Source: JAPORY01 sp965215385
GTDB taxonomy: Bacteria; Pseudomonadota; Alphaproteobacteria; Rhodobacterales; Rhodobacteraceae
Length of the DNA stretch: 64,000 nucleotides
Assembly: GCA_965215385.1 (NCBI GenBank)
Contig: OZ244059.1
Coordinates: forward strand, 186,001 to 250,000
Direction: 5' to 3'
Notes under the pieces: model-generated
Told to the model about the DNA's origin: nothing
Seen by the model: only the letters and a program-made list of their open reading frames with translations
The model's database searches: none
Translations under genes and position numbers: made by a program
Part shown: piece after piece, positions 8,275 to 18,283 of the stretch
Position numbering within the stretch: the first letter of the stretch is position 1
Layout: the number at the start of each line of letters is the position of its first letter

Positions 8275-10449
8275 TTGACGATCATGCTCGTGGTGCTCGG
8301 CCCCTTACTTGCCCTCGTTACCTTTTGGGAACTTGCGACACTTGATCAAGGCTCACTAGCGCTTGGGCTTCGGCTCATGCTCTTGATCGACTTGGTTTAT
8401 ACCTTAACGGTTGCTGCTTTCGTCTTAAGTGCCGTCGCTCGCTTGATTGCGGCTCGTCGCGCACGGTCGGCTGGCTCGCGTTTGCACCTGCGACTGACGG
8501 CGACTTTTGTTCTCCTTGCCCTAATCCCAACCGTATCGGTCGCGATTTTTGCGGGTTTGACCGTAAATGTCGGCCTAGAAGGGTGGTTCTCTGAGCGAGT
8601 GCGACAAGTGGTGGGAGCGTCATTCGCCGCAGCACAAGCCTATGAACAAGAGCAACGTGAGGATCTGACTGAAGACGCGCAAGCGCTGGCAGGGTTTATT
8701 GAAAGCCAACGCCGCTTGGTATTCATCAATGATGCCGAAGTGCGACAACTGTTAACCCAAGGCCAACAGCGAATTCAACGCGGCTTAAAAGAAGCATTCC
8801 TTATTGACGGCACCGGCAGTATTCGCTCACGCGGTGAGCGTTCGTATCTGTTTGATTTCGAACAACCAAGCGCGAGTCAACTGGCGCAAGCCGATGCCAG
8901 TGGTCTCATCGTTATTGAGGATTGGGAAAATAACGAATTCCGGGCACTTATCCGGCTACAAGGTTTTGCGGATCGCTTTCTCTACGTCAGTCGGCAAGTC
9001 GATGGAGCTATTCTGGCACTGCTTGATGATACCCAAGCAACGGCAAGATTGTATCGAGAACTCGAAAGTCAACGCGGTAGAATTTTATTCGAGTTCAGCC
9101 TGCTCTATCTCGGTTTCGCCGTAATCTTGCTCTTGGCGGCTACGTGGTTCGGATTGTGGTTTGCTGAACGATTGTCGCGGCCAATTGGGCGTTTGGCAGA
9201 AGCGGCACAACAGGTTGGGCTCGGTGATCTCGATATCAGAGTTATCGAAGAGGCGAGCGAGGATGAAATCGCCAATCTCGCCCGCTACTTCAATCAAATG
9301 ACCCGCCAACTCAAAGAACAGAGAGACAAACTTCTTGAAAATAATCGACAAAATGAGGGGCGCCGGAGATTATTCGATAGCGTCTTGAGCTCGGTTACCT
9401 CCGGGGTCGTCGGGTTGGATACAAATGGCTGCATTACCTTCGCCAATCGATCCGCTGGCCGCTTAGTGACCGATGCCGATGGTCACGAACCGCTGGACAT
9501 AGCTGCGGCGGTACCAGAGTTCGGCAGTGTGTTCAAACAGTTGCGCCAATCAAATGTGGAGGTCTTGCAAGAACAAGTGCCTTTGCTGCACAATGGCAAA
9601 CGAGAGAACTTACTCGTTCGAGTCAGCACCCGTCGCAATGAGGACGGATGCTTAGAAGGCTACGTTTTGACCTTTGATGACGTAACCGAGTTAGTTAGTG
9701 CGCAGCGAATGGCGGCGTGGGGTGAAGTTGCGCGCCGAATCGCCCATGAAATCAAGAATCCGCTCACCCCCATTCAGCTAGCGGCCGAACGAATAAAGCG
9801 GAAATTTGCCGATAAAGTCGGTGATGAGCGCAATAGATTAGAAAATATGATTGATGTAATCGTGCGCCAAACCGAAGATTTGCGCCGAATCGTTGACGAG
9901 TTTTCGCGGTTCGCACGAATGCCTGAACCGAAGCAAAAACCGGAAAATCTTGTTGAAATCCTCAAGAATGTTGCACTTTTGCACGAAGCGGGCCAGAGAA
10001 ATTTGTCGTTGACAACAGACTTTCCCTCTAAACCCGTCATTGTCGACGTCGACGCGACGATGATCGGGCAGGCCTTTACCAATCTGATAAAGAACGCCAT
10101 AGAAGCCATTGATAGCTTCGTTGCCACCAACCCAAATACAACCGATGGATTTGCGATCCATCTCAAAGTTTCCGTCGAAAGTAACCGGGCAACTGTTACT
10201 ATTGCTGACAACGGCATCGGCCTACCGGCTGATCGAGCACGCCTATTCGAGCCCTATGTTACGACCAGAGAATCGGGAACGGGACTCGGACTCTCAATCG
10301 TCAATAAGATTATTGAGGAACATGGTGGAAATCTTGTATTAGAAGATGCACCAACTTTTGCGGGACAATCCCGTTTCGGAGCCATGGCCGTTGTGACCTT
10401 GCCCACAATGGCAATAGACCTTAGCAAACAACCAGAAAATAAGGAGTAG
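8275..10449 (+). CDS. ntrY: Sensor histidine kinase NtrY
   Basis: A roughly 724-residue membrane sensor kinase that pairs with NtrX in nitrogen and redox control. Two N-terminal hydrophobic segments (residues 2-20 and about 30-50) and a third (about 70-95) precede a periplasmic region. A further helix near 275-295 leads into a HAMP domain (LSRPIGRLAEAAQQV), a PAS domain (about 365-475), an H-box (ARRIAHEIKNPLTPIQLAAE) and an ATPase domain with N-box (NLIKNAIEAI), ADNGIGLP and GTGLGLSI. The first usable start is the TTG at 8275, but the frame stays open back to 8167 and encodes an arginine-rich stretch (RLRQLSRQRRLRNGL) that would suit the cytoplasmic side of the first helix. The true start may therefore lie upstream at an unusual codon. 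Confidence 0.93.
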   Translation: MTIMLVVLGPLLALVTFWELATLDQGSLALGLRLMLLIDLVYTLTVAAFVLSAVARLIAARRARSAGSRLHLRLTATFVLLALIPTVSVAIFAGLTVNVGLEGWFSERVRQVVGASFAAAQAYEQEQREDLTEDAQALAGFIESQRRLVFINDAEVRQLLTQGQQRIQRGLKEAFLIDGTGSIRSRGERSYLFDFEQPSASQLAQADASGLIVIEDWENNEFRALIRLQGFADRFLYVSRQVDGAILALLDDTQATARLYRELESQRGRILFEFSLLYLGFAVILLLAATWFGLWFAERLSRPIGRLAEAAQQVGLGDLDIRVIEEASEDEIANLARYFNQMTRQLKEQRDKLLENNRQNEGRRRLFDSVLSSVTSGVVGLDTNGCITFANRSAGRLVTDADGHEPLDIAAAVPEFGSVFKQLRQSNVEVLQEQVPLLHNGKRENLLVRVSTRRNEDGCLEGYVLTFDDVTELVSAQRMAAWGEVARRIAHEIKNPLTPIQLAAERIKRKFADKVGDERNRLENMIDVIVRQTEDLRRIVDEFSRFARMPEPKQKPENLVEILKNVALLHEAGQRNLSLTTDFPSKPVIVDVDATMIGQAFTNLIKNAIEAIDSFVATNPNTTDGFAIHLKVSVESNRATVTIADNGIGLPADRARLFEPYVTTRESGTGLGLSIVNKIIEEHGGNLVLEDAPTFAGQSRFGAMAVVTLPTMAIDLSKQPENKE

Positions 10450-10472
10450 GACCCTCTCGGTCGATTTTTGCG

Positions 10473-11891
10473 ATGAATGATATTTTGATTGTCGACGATG
10501 AGCGTGATATTCGGGAATTACTTGCAGATACTCTTCAAGATGAGGGCTTTTCGACGCGACTTGCTGGCACGTCAAATGATGCAATGGCGCAAATTAAAGA
10601 AAAGATACCAGCATTATTAATTCTCGATATCTGGCTGAAAGATCGCCAAATGGACGGGATTGATATTTTAAAAGCGGTCAAACGGGACATTCCCAATATT
10701 CCCGTGGTCATCATATCGGGACACGGCACTGTTGAGATTGCCGTTGCTGCGATCAAGCAAGGCGCCTATGACTTTATCGAAAAACCTTTCAAAACTGATC
10801 AACTCTTGGTGGTCATTAAACGCGCAATGGAAACCTCACTGTTGCGAAGCGAAAACCGCTCCTTACGATTCAATGAGTTGAACGACACTCCGATGCTCGG
10901 AAACTCGAACGGCTTTCGGTCTTTGATCAACCAACTTGATAAGGTCACACGAACCAATAGCCGTGTGCTGCTAACTGGACCCGCTGGTTGCGGCAAGGGA
11001 ATGGCGGCAAAATATATTCATACCAATTCGGCCCGTTCGAATGGTCGCTTCGTGACGGTGAGTTGTACTGGTGCTGATTGCGATTCAATGGAGGAAGCAC
11101 TCTTCGGAAGCGAAAGTGAAGAGCGCGGGGTAAAGCCAGGATTGTTCGAACAAGCTCATGGCGGCACTATATATTTTGATGAAGTTGCCGATCTACCAAA
11201 GAACCTGCAACTCAAGGTATTGCGGGTGCTTGTTGATGAACAGTTGCAACGGCTTGGTGGGAAGGAAATGATTCCGATTGATGCACGAGTGGTGTCCTCA
11301 ACGCGTCGTGATATCAATGCTGAGGTCGACCACAATCGCTTTCGTGGGGAACTCTATCATCGCCTGAGTGTCGTGCCAATTTCCGTCCCTTCCCTTGAGG
11401 AGCGCCGCGAAGACATCCCGATGTTGGCTGAACATTTCATTGAGATGGCTAAAGAGTCTCAAGGTATGGTACAACGCCAATTGAGTACGGATGCTAAGAC
11501 GCAAATGCAGACGATGTCATGGCCCGGCAATATACGACAGCTCAAGAACTTAATTGAACGCTTATTGATTCGCGGTGACGAAACGTCCCCCATTGAGTCG
11601 CGGGAACTGCTGTCGGAAGATGGCAGGTCGTCGAAAGATGCAGAATTTATCTTGTCGGAAGAAATGTCACTGTTAACCTTACGGCAAGCACGAGAAGTAT
11701 TTGAGCGTCAATATCTCTTGACACAGGTAAATCGATTCCGCGGCAATATAAGCAGAACGGCGAACTTCATTGGTATGGAGCGCAGTGCGTTGCACCGAAA
11801 GTTGAAATCCCTTGGCGTCCCTACCGCCGTACGAGGTACAGAGCAAGTTGAACAAACGGAACAAGTCACGGATCGTAACTCTACTGCCTGA
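10473..11891 (+). CDS. ntrX: Response regulator NtrX
   Basis: A 472-residue regulator: receiver domain (DD at 8-9, phospho-Asp 52, Lys near 107 in EKPF), an AAA+ domain with a modified Walker A (GPAGCGKG) and Walker B (IYFDEV), and a C-terminal Fis-type helix-turn-helix (TANFIGMERSALHRKL). The GAFTGA loop is replaced by SESEERGVKPG, in line with the known absence of this motif from NtrX proteins, so direct sigma-54 activation is unlikely. It lies 23 bases after ntrY and is presumably its cognate partner. Confidence 0.94.
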   Translation: MNDILIVDDERDIRELLADTLQDEGFSTRLAGTSNDAMAQIKEKIPALLILDIWLKDRQMDGIDILKAVKRDIPNIPVVIISGHGTVEIAVAAIKQGAYDFIEKPFKTDQLLVVIKRAMETSLLRSENRSLRFNELNDTPMLGNSNGFRSLINQLDKVTRTNSRVLLTGPAGCGKGMAAKYIHTNSARSNGRFVTVSCTGADCDSMEEALFGSESEERGVKPGLFEQAHGGTIYFDEVADLPKNLQLKVLRVLVDEQLQRLGGKEMIPIDARVVSSTRRDINAEVDHNRFRGELYHRLSVVPISVPSLEERREDIPMLAEHFIEMAKESQGMVQRQLSTDAKTQMQTMSWPGNIRQLKNLIERLLIRGDETSPIESRELLSEDGRSSKDAEFILSEEMSLLTLRQAREVFERQYLLTQVNRFRGNISRTANFIGMERSALHRKLKSLGVPTAVRGTEQVEQTEQVTDRNSTA

Positions 11892-12035
11892 TTTAGTCTT
11901 ACGCAGACTGCCAAAATTGATTTCGTTAGATTGCGGAACATTCGGCTTAACACGCTAGCCAACCTCCCGCGCACCCAATGAAACCACACTTCACAGCGGT
12001 GTTTTCCAATACTTTGTAGTCAATGGGGGTCAGGC

Positions 12036-13406
12036 ATGAAAGTCATCATAGGAGGGGCGGGGCAAGTTGGTTGGCAAATCGCTCGGCATCTATCTGCGGA
12101 ATCAAACGATGTGACCGTGATCGATAGCAATCCCGATTTAATTCGGCTCGCTACCGATACTCTGGATGTGCAGGGGATTGCTGGTTATGCGTCTTATCCT
12201 GATGTGCTCGAACGCGCTGGAGCCCATGATGCCGACATGATTATTGCTGCCACCCATTCCGACGAGGTCAATATGGTGACCTGTCAGGTGGCTCATTCAA
12301 TGTTTGAGATCCAGCGCAAGATCGCACGTCTGCGGGCGCAAGCCTACATTCATGCGGCTCAGTCGGGTCGAGCCCATGGCCATGATCTTGGCATTGATGT
12401 GGTCATTAGCCCCGAGCGTGAAGTTGCGGCCGCGGCTATGCAACGCCTATCGGCACCGGCGGCCTTCGATATTGAAACCTTCATGGGTGGCAAAGCTCAA
12501 CTACTTGGGATCACGATTGAAGCCGACTGTCCAGTTATCAATACGCCGCTGCGGCAACTCACCGACATGTTTTCAACGTTGCGCGTTGTCGTGGTTGGCG
12601 TCCGCCGCGAGGCATCCCTTTTTTCGCCCACCGCAATCGATCAACTATTTATTAGAGATGACTGTTATCTACTTTGCCACGCCGACGACGTTGACCGGAC
12701 GATGAAAATTTTCGGGAAAATGCAAAAAGCACGGGAGCGCGTGGTAATTGTCGGGGCAGGGAATGTAGGACTAGCAGTTGCGAGTGAGTTCGAGGCCAAG
12801 CGCGTTCGCAGCAAGGTAATCGAATACTCACTTGAGCAGGCCGAGCGCGCGGCAGAGAGGCTCGAACGCACGATTGTGCTCAATGGCGACGGGCTTGATA
12901 GTGCCCTCTTACGCGAAGCAGCGATCCATCGGGCCGATGCGATGCTTGCGGTTACCGATGATGATAAAACCAATATGCTCGTGGCAGTCCGCGCTAAAGC
13001 GGAGGGCTGTCCGGTCACAATTTCACTGGTAAACGACCCAACCCTGATTCCATTAATGGAGCCGTTAGGTATTGATGCCTACATTAACCCGAGAGCAATC
13101 ACTGTAAGTTCGATCTTGCGACATATTCGGCACGGACGCGTTCGTCAGGTTTACTCCATCGGCGACGCCGAAGCCGAAGTCATTGAGGCGGAAGTGCTTT
13201 CGACTTCACCAATCGCCAATCAACGCCTGCGAGACATTGATTTTCCCGAAGGTGTGTTGGTCGGCGCCGTGGAAAAAAATGGCAAAATATCGCGGCCACA
13301 AGGTAGCACTCGGATCGAACAAGGAGACATTTTGGCAATCTTTGCGATGGCCGAAGATATACCGGAAGTCGAGCGTCTCTTGCAGGTCTCAATTGATTTT
13401 TTCTAA
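12036..13406 (+). CDS. trkA: Trk potassium uptake protein TrkA
   Basis: A 456-residue peripheral protein that gates the TrkH potassium channel in response to nucleotides. It has two RCK halves in tandem. Each has a Rossmann dinucleotide-binding motif (IIGGAGQVGWQIA at the N-terminus and VIVGAGNVGLAVA near residue 237) followed by an acidic strand end (VIDSNP; KVIEYS), and each half ends in a TrkA-C domain. It is downstream of ntrX, as in many alphaproteobacteria. Its TAA overlaps the trkH ATG as TAATG, so the two are translationally coupled. Confidence 0.96.
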   Translation: MKVIIGGAGQVGWQIARHLSAESNDVTVIDSNPDLIRLATDTLDVQGIAGYASYPDVLERAGAHDADMIIAATHSDEVNMVTCQVAHSMFEIQRKIARLRAQAYIHAAQSGRAHGHDLGIDVVISPEREVAAAAMQRLSAPAAFDIETFMGGKAQLLGITIEADCPVINTPLRQLTDMFSTLRVVVVGVRREASLFSPTAIDQLFIRDDCYLLCHADDVDRTMKIFGKMQKARERVVIVGAGNVGLAVASEFEAKRVRSKVIEYSLEQAERAAERLERTIVLNGDGLDSALLREAAIHRADAMLAVTDDDKTNMLVAVRAKAEGCPVTISLVNDPTLIPLMEPLGIDAYINPRAITVSSILRHIRHGRVRQVYSIGDAEAEVIEAEVLSTSPIANQRLRDIDFPEGVLVGAVEKNGKISRPQGSTRIEQGDILAIFAMAEDIPEVERLLQVSIDFF

Positions 13407-14956
13407 TGATGGCTACCCAACTAAAGATTTTGGATTGGAAAAACCAACCGCTCTTACTCAAACTAATGATGATTGGCGCGCTCGCCAATTATATTCCCGC
13501 CGTTCATGCTTTTGTCAGAGATGATCATGAGACCTCACGAACATTTTTCTATAGTGGTACCCTCGGTCTCATCGGCTTGTTAATTATCGCGATTGCAGTC
13601 GCAAATTCCGTTACTGCCCATAAAAATAGCGACTTCGGTCACCTGATTTCGCTGATTGCATTATTCCTTATTGCGCCACTCTATCTAGCGATTCCGCATT
13701 ATGAGGCTATCGGAACCGCCAGCTACTTTGAGGCTTACGTCGATATGGTGAGCGCACTCACAACAACTGGTGCAAATCTGATCGGCGATCTTCAAACCGT
13801 CAATAGCACGATTCATCTATGGCGAGCGCAAGTCGCTTGGATGGGCGGACTGATGATGTGGATTGCGGCATCAGCAATTCTTGCACCGCTATCGCTTGGC
13901 GGCTTTGAAGTTACCGCTAGGGGCCAGCCCGGCCACATCGAAACTCGGACTCCGTTCGGAGCGGCGGTTGATCCGATGCGGCGTATCAATCGTACAGCCG
14001 TTGTGTTGCTGCCAACTTATCTCGGCCTCACAATCGTACTCTGGCTCTATCTTGTGATCGCAGGTGAGTCGACACTGGTCGCCGCAATTCATGCAATGTC
14101 GGTATTGGCTACCAGCGGGATTACAATTCCCGATACAATGGAGGCTTCCCGATCTGGAGTCATTGGTGAGATTGGCATGGCATTCTTTATGTTGTTTGCG
14201 CTTTCTCGCCTAACATTTTCAAGCGATACCGAAACCAAGACCAACGTGCGATTGTTTCACGACCCAGAGTTTCGCATTGGACTGAGCATCGTCCTCATCG
14301 CATCGCTGATGCTGTTTTCTCGATACGCAATGAGCTTCGAAGGGATGAGTATATTTCAGTTGCCGACGGAACAGGTATACCGCGTCATGTGGGGCAGCTT
14401 TTTTACGGCAATATCGTTTCTATCGACGACGGGTTTCGTCAGTGAGGAATGGAGCATTGCGCATATTTCGCCCGATATTGGAGCGTCAGGCCTAATCTTG
14501 ATGGGGCTGGCGATGATTGGCGGCGGCGTCGCAACCACGGCAGGTGGAGTAAAGCTCCTTCGGATTTATGTGCTTTACATTAATGGCTTACGTGAAATTG
14601 ATCACATGCTTCACCCCTCATCAATTGTTAGTCGTAGCGGCAGTGCACATCGCGTCGAGCGCAATCGAGCCATTATCGCTTGGGTATTCCTGATGCTTTT
14701 TGCCGCGTCGATGGCAGTCTTGGCCATTTCATTCAGTCTTTTCGGCGTTGGGTTTGAGGAGTCGATCATGCTCGCGGTTACGGCACTTGCGAATACCGGA
14801 CCCTTAACCACTATTGTCGGTCAGGAAAGCTTCGAGCTAGCTAATCTTGGAGTTGGGGCCAAATTCGTCTTTGCCGCGGCGATGGTTTTAGGCCGAATTG
14901 AGACCCTTGCGGTTATTTCCTTGATTGGCAACGAAGTTTGGCGAGGGGAAACCTAA
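13406..14956 (+). CDS. trkH: Trk potassium transporter membrane subunit TrkH
   Basis: A 516-residue integral membrane protein with about ten hydrophobic segments, forming the potassium pore of the Trk system. Pore-loop repeats typical of the TrkH/KtrB family are visible: ALTTTGANLIGD (near residue 118), VLATSGITIPD, FLSTTGFVSEEW and ALANTGPLTTIVG. These are the four half-membrane selectivity segments, each carrying a conserved glycine. The product joins TrkA at the inner membrane. Nothing is odd about length or motifs. Confidence 0.95.
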   Translation: MMATQLKILDWKNQPLLLKLMMIGALANYIPAVHAFVRDDHETSRTFFYSGTLGLIGLLIIAIAVANSVTAHKNSDFGHLISLIALFLIAPLYLAIPHYEAIGTASYFEAYVDMVSALTTTGANLIGDLQTVNSTIHLWRAQVAWMGGLMMWIAASAILAPLSLGGFEVTARGQPGHIETRTPFGAAVDPMRRINRTAVVLLPTYLGLTIVLWLYLVIAGESTLVAAIHAMSVLATSGITIPDTMEASRSGVIGEIGMAFFMLFALSRLTFSSDTETKTNVRLFHDPEFRIGLSIVLIASLMLFSRYAMSFEGMSIFQLPTEQVYRVMWGSFFTAISFLSTTGFVSEEWSIAHISPDIGASGLILMGLAMIGGGVATTAGGVKLLRIYVLYINGLREIDHMLHPSSIVSRSGSAHRVERNRAIIAWVFLMLFAASMAVLAISFSLFGVGFEESIMLAVTALANTGPLTTIVGQESFELANLGVGAKFVFAAAMVLGRIETLAVISLIGNEVWRGET

Positions 14957-15075
14957 ACGAGTGCCAAGTGGTGTGCCGAAGCAACTTTTGGCGCCGGTAT
15001 TGTAATTCGAATTGATTTTCAGGTAGGATAGGGGTGAGGTGAAGATGCCTGTTGCGACAATAAGCGAGCGGAAGG

Positions 15076-15309
15076 ATGTCGGCGAAAAGTCCTAGTCTAC
15101 AAGAAGCATTTCTTAATCACGTGCGCAAAAAGAAAATTCAGGTGACAATTTTTCTGACTAGTGGCGTTAAACTTCAAGGGGTCGTGGCCTCGTTTGATAA
15201 CTTCTGCTTGCAGCTCAAGCGAGATGGGCAGTCGCAGTTGATCTATAAACACGCAATATCCACGATAATGCCTGCCGAACCGGTTAATCTATTCGATCAA
15301 GTGGAGTAG
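15076..15309 (+). CDS. hfq: RNA chaperone Hfq
   Basis: A 77-residue Sm-like RNA-binding protein that forms a hexameric ring and pairs small RNAs with mRNAs. The Sm1 motif (VTIFLTSGVKLQGVVASFDN) and the Sm2 motif (YKHAISTIMPA, the alphaproteobacterial version of YKHAIST) are both present. A GGAAGG sequence lies directly before the ATG. hfq lies downstream of ntrX-trkAH as in many alphaproteobacteria, but no hflX gene follows, which is its more usual neighbour. Confidence 0.97.
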   Translation: MSAKSPSLQEAFLNHVRKKKIQVTIFLTSGVKLQGVVASFDNFCLQLKRDGQSQLIYKHAISTIMPAEPVNLFDQVE

Positions 15310-15434
15310 TTTGCGTTAACTGAACGGGACACATTTGATTGATATCACGATGGGTCTGACAAATATCCGAGCATTGGATTATCGGCCTTCGCCCGAAGCA
15401 GAATTTGGAACCGCCCCTTGCCTGTTAGCATGCG

Positions 15435-16007
15435 TTAGCTACCCCAAGTCCGAATGCGCCCGCAGTCCAAGTGAACAAAGTTGGATCGGCTGTAACGACC
15501 AACCCCGCCGCCGTGGCACTTAAGCGCAGCGCGAGCAATTTGACTCAGAGATCGAGATTTCAGGCGGACGTCCGCAGCTCTGCCTTGCACATGTAAGGAA
15601 TTTCGGGCTACCGAACCAACCGAGCGTGATCGCAGGAGGGCGTTGGTCTTGGCACTGCGATAACCTGACAAAAGCGAATAAGGCTCGGTCGTATCCAACA
15701 AGACTCGGGTCGCCGCCAAAATATCGATAACGCGCACATCAATGGGAAGTTGCTCGTCGGTGCGCCAATCGCGCATGAACAAATTTATTTCACGAAGAAC
15801 GTCCGTAATGTACTTGCCATCAATCCAGTAAATTGCATCAAGGCTCTCGCCCGTACGCCCAGAAACCATACTGATCCGTCGGATGTCACCAGCCCCCGAC
15901 AAATAAGTCAAGGCAACCGATTGGGAAACGCTTGTAGTTGAAAACAGAGTCGTCGCAACGCCGACTGTAAAACCGCGTCTTGTCAGGTTTCCGCTGGCTT
16001 GCACCAT
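15435..16007 (-). CDS. Tat-exported DUF882 (YcbK-like, M15-fold) cell-wall protein
   Basis: A roughly 190-residue protein of the DUF882/YcbK family, related to peptidase M15 D-Ala carboxypeptidases. After a twin-arginine signal (LTRRGFTVGVATTLFS) it carries the family landmarks RTGESLDAIYWIDGKYI, INLFMRDWRTDE, LLSGYRSAKTNALLR, the metal-site SLHVQGRAADVR and the terminal FVHLDCGRIRTW. His and Asp of HVQGRAAD and the His of FVHLD match the zinc ligands. It probably acts on peptidoglycan in the periplasm; the exact substrate is unknown. I start at the ATG at 16007, which puts the RR motif near residue 10. The frame also opens at a TTG at 16046. It is convergent with hfq. Confidence 0.85.
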   Translation of the reverse strand: MVQASGNLTRRGFTVGVATTLFSTTSVSQSVALTYLSGAGDIRRISMVSGRTGESLDAIYWIDGKYITDVLREINLFMRDWRTDEQLPIDVRVIDILAATRVLLDTTEPYSLLSGYRSAKTNALLRSRSVGSVARNSLHVQGRAADVRLKSRSLSQIARAALKCHGGGVGRYSRSNFVHLDCGRIRTWGS

Positions 16008-17206
16008 ACTTGCTGCGTCCTGTAAATTGGTGATGAAACTATCCAACCCGTGAAGTTCGCGGTCAACTTCAACCCGTTTATTTTTTATTGCATATGTTGG
16101 AGTTCAAGCCAAGATTTTTTTTGTAGAGTCATAGTTTTTTTGGTAAATCTGCCGCAAGCAGGAGTGAGGTTGATTTATGTCAGGGGCACAACCAGACTGT
16201 ATCGCACGAATTGCAAAACCACCTTAATTCAAACCCACTTATCTTTCTGGAACCCAATCCGAGCCTTAGAACCGTTAGAGATGCGGTCGAGAAACACATT
16301 ACACCGGGGTTTGGCCGATTTCTGGAGGAATGGTGCGCCAACTATCAACAAGATTTCGCCCGAAAAGTGATGGCCGACCTTCCGTTTATGGATAGGGAGA
16401 GAATTGATTCTCTGGTGGACATCAACACTCACAATTCGGAAACGACGTTCAATATGCCGAATTTAACCTCGGTCGAAAGGCTCGCTTGTTTGTAAAAGCA
16501 CAAAAAGCGTGTTTGCCGTGCTGTTTGTTGTTTGTCGAATAAACAATGCAACGCCAAATATTTTGGGTATCGACTTCGTCCCTGTAGAATTCCGATCGTG
16601 GAAATGTCTTACCATCGGAGCACTTGGTTGTGGTCACAAACAAATTGCCAACGCAAACTCCCCCACTTTCCGCCACAACTATTCCTGAAAACAAGGGATG
16701 CTGGAATTTTGCGACACAATGATGGGTTTTAATCTCAAGGAATTGAGCAAAATCCAGGTGAGAATAGAGCGGTTTCAAGCGGTTAAACAATATTGGGAAC
16801 AACGCCGTGATATTTGGGCGGCATGATAGGGTCGGACGACAATTCGTGTAATGTTCCCGACCCGTTTAATTTCTGCATGAACAAAGGCGGCACTGTGCGC
16901 AAGAAAAGCTGCTGATCAACCTCTCGGACGCCCGAACCGTCCAAGAAAGCGCAAACTCGGCCAGCAGCGTCTGGCAACCGAAGCGTTACGGGCCGACGGC
17001 TTTCCACCGAAGGTATGGCCGACTGCTTCGGGACGCCGCTGGGCACCCTTGCCAGTTCGTTGCCACTGAACGGCATTGCGCGGTAGCAATATCGTCCCCC
17101 TAATGAGCCGAATCAACTACCTTGGCAGTCCCGATGCGCCGCGACACCCTGGGTAGGCCGCGGTACGGGCTTTATTGTGCACGATAGGCCGTGCGGTCCG
17201 GCCGCG
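16008..17206. other. Island left boundary region, no recognised gene
   Basis: About 1.2 kb between the DUF882 gene and the first exported-protein locus. An open frame at 16211-16495 (94 codons, plus strand) and an arginine-rich one near 16916-17060 have no recognisable domains or SD. Composition rises in GC after about 16.9 kb, which fits the left edge of the inserted island. I cannot place the exact junction. Confidence 0.35.
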
Positions 17207-17823
17207 TCACTGGTTGCCGCCGAGCAATCCGCCGCCCGGCCCGACCCGCGCACAACCCTTGCCGCCCATAAACAGGAAGTAGGCATCGCCCTTTTCCGTC
17301 CATTGCGCCGTGTTAACCGGCGGGCTGAACACCGGCACCACGAGCTGGCCGGGCCCTTGGTTGATATTTCTGGGATTGCGGTTGGTCCAGACACGGGCCC
17401 CGGCCTTCGGTCGCACCTCGATGATGTTGTCGCCGAGCACGCCGCCAGAGAAATTGATATTCCTAGTCCCATCGGGGTTGCGCCACTGGCCGCCGCCGAT
17501 CGCCGCCGTCCGCCACTCCCAGTCGGCGAAAGTGGAACGGAAATCATTGGCCGAGGTAATAAATCCTAAGTTGAGGTTAAAGCTTCTCCGCGTCACATTG
17601 GCGTTGGTGCTTGATAGGGTCAGTTTCATGCGCCCCGGCGTAGCATGGTCACCGCAGCCGTCCACCACCGGGCTGACCGATGCAAGCGTGACGGTGCAGA
17701 TGCTGCTGGTGCATGAGGGTGGTGTCTGAGCCATCACCGCGGCGGGCAGGGCAAGGGTCAGCAGCGCGGCGGTAAGGGTTGTTAGACTTCTAAAAAAAGG
17801 GGGGGGGGGGACAAGTGCCTCAT
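17207..17823 (-). CDS. Exported protein A with a start-proximal C-tract (out of frame as written)
   Basis: The start is the ATG at 17823, behind a strong SD (GGAGGAGATATT). It reads MRHLS and then enters a run of 12 C (17799-17810). As written this frame stops at codon 14 (TAA). One base away, the frame after the tract encodes a clean signal peptide (SLTTLTAALLTLALPAAVMA, cut after VMA) and a mature protein of about 170 residues with four Cys (PPSC, SSIC, DGCG, GKGC). With 13 C or 10 C the ATG would read straight into it, giving 205 residues. The mature domain is not one I recognise. A frame open from 17905 reaches it without a shift, but it lacks an SD and its product would start with unrelated residues. 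Phase variation is inferred; homopolymer miscount is the alternative. Confidence 0.7.
17799..17810 (-). repeat. C12 homopolymer tract in exported protein A
   Basis: Twelve G on the plus strand, twelve C in the coding direction, 13 bases after the A of the ATG and followed by seven T. The tract encodes prolines. Its length modulo 3 decides whether the signal peptide is in frame: 12 = off, 10 or 13 = on. Confidence 0.9.
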
Positions 17824-17843
17824 AATATCTCCTCCAGATGAGT

Positions 17844-18016
17844 GAGTGTAACCGTTCTCTATCCGATGTGCGGTCGCAAAGCAAGAGCAAAATTGCGAAT
17901 GGCAAACTGAGACGCTAACTCAATATCGGGTTTTAATTCAGCACGCCCTACAACCTCGCTGGCGATACCTGAACTGGCGACGCGGTCACAGTGATCGCGA
18001 TGGAATAGCAGCGGCG
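17844..18016 (-). repeat. 173-bp promoter-side direct repeat, copy 1 (upstream of protein A)
   Basis: Nearly identical to 18829-19001, offset by exactly 985 bases with no visible indel and only scattered substitutions. It lies immediately upstream of the SD of protein A, as copy 2 does for protein B, so it probably carries their promoter. A candidate on the minus strand is TTGCTT, 17 bases, TAGAGA. Its distal part, read on the minus strand, resembles the 3' end of the TraD-like gene at 23958 (SPVQVSP against SPVKVSP, ending in a TAA), so the repeat seems to include a relic of that gene. Confidence 0.8.
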
Positions 18017-18283
18017 GTTGATGCCGCGATCACGGGGACGGGCGGCGGCGTGTTTCTCCGGATCGTTCGATAGGGGCATACGCGGTATACGTCAGGTTGG
18101 GTATCTGTTCGGCCGGGTCGCGTAACAGGAGAGGACATCATTTAAGCGTGGGAGGAGCGGTCGTACAAGCCCTTTGATGGTGTCTCAGTTTGAAATTTCA
18201 GCGGTGTTTCTGCTGGAAGATCGCGCCTGTGCGCATGAGATAGGGCAGGCTGGTGCCGCTGCCCCGGAGACACGCCAAGCCGT

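Noticed and set aside
17207..17905. Long frame of exported protein A starting at 17905, in frame across the C-tract
   Set aside because: It has no SD, would place unrelated residues before a mid-protein signal peptide, and locus B has a TAA at the equivalent place. The SD-linked ATG at 17823 shared by A and B is the better start.
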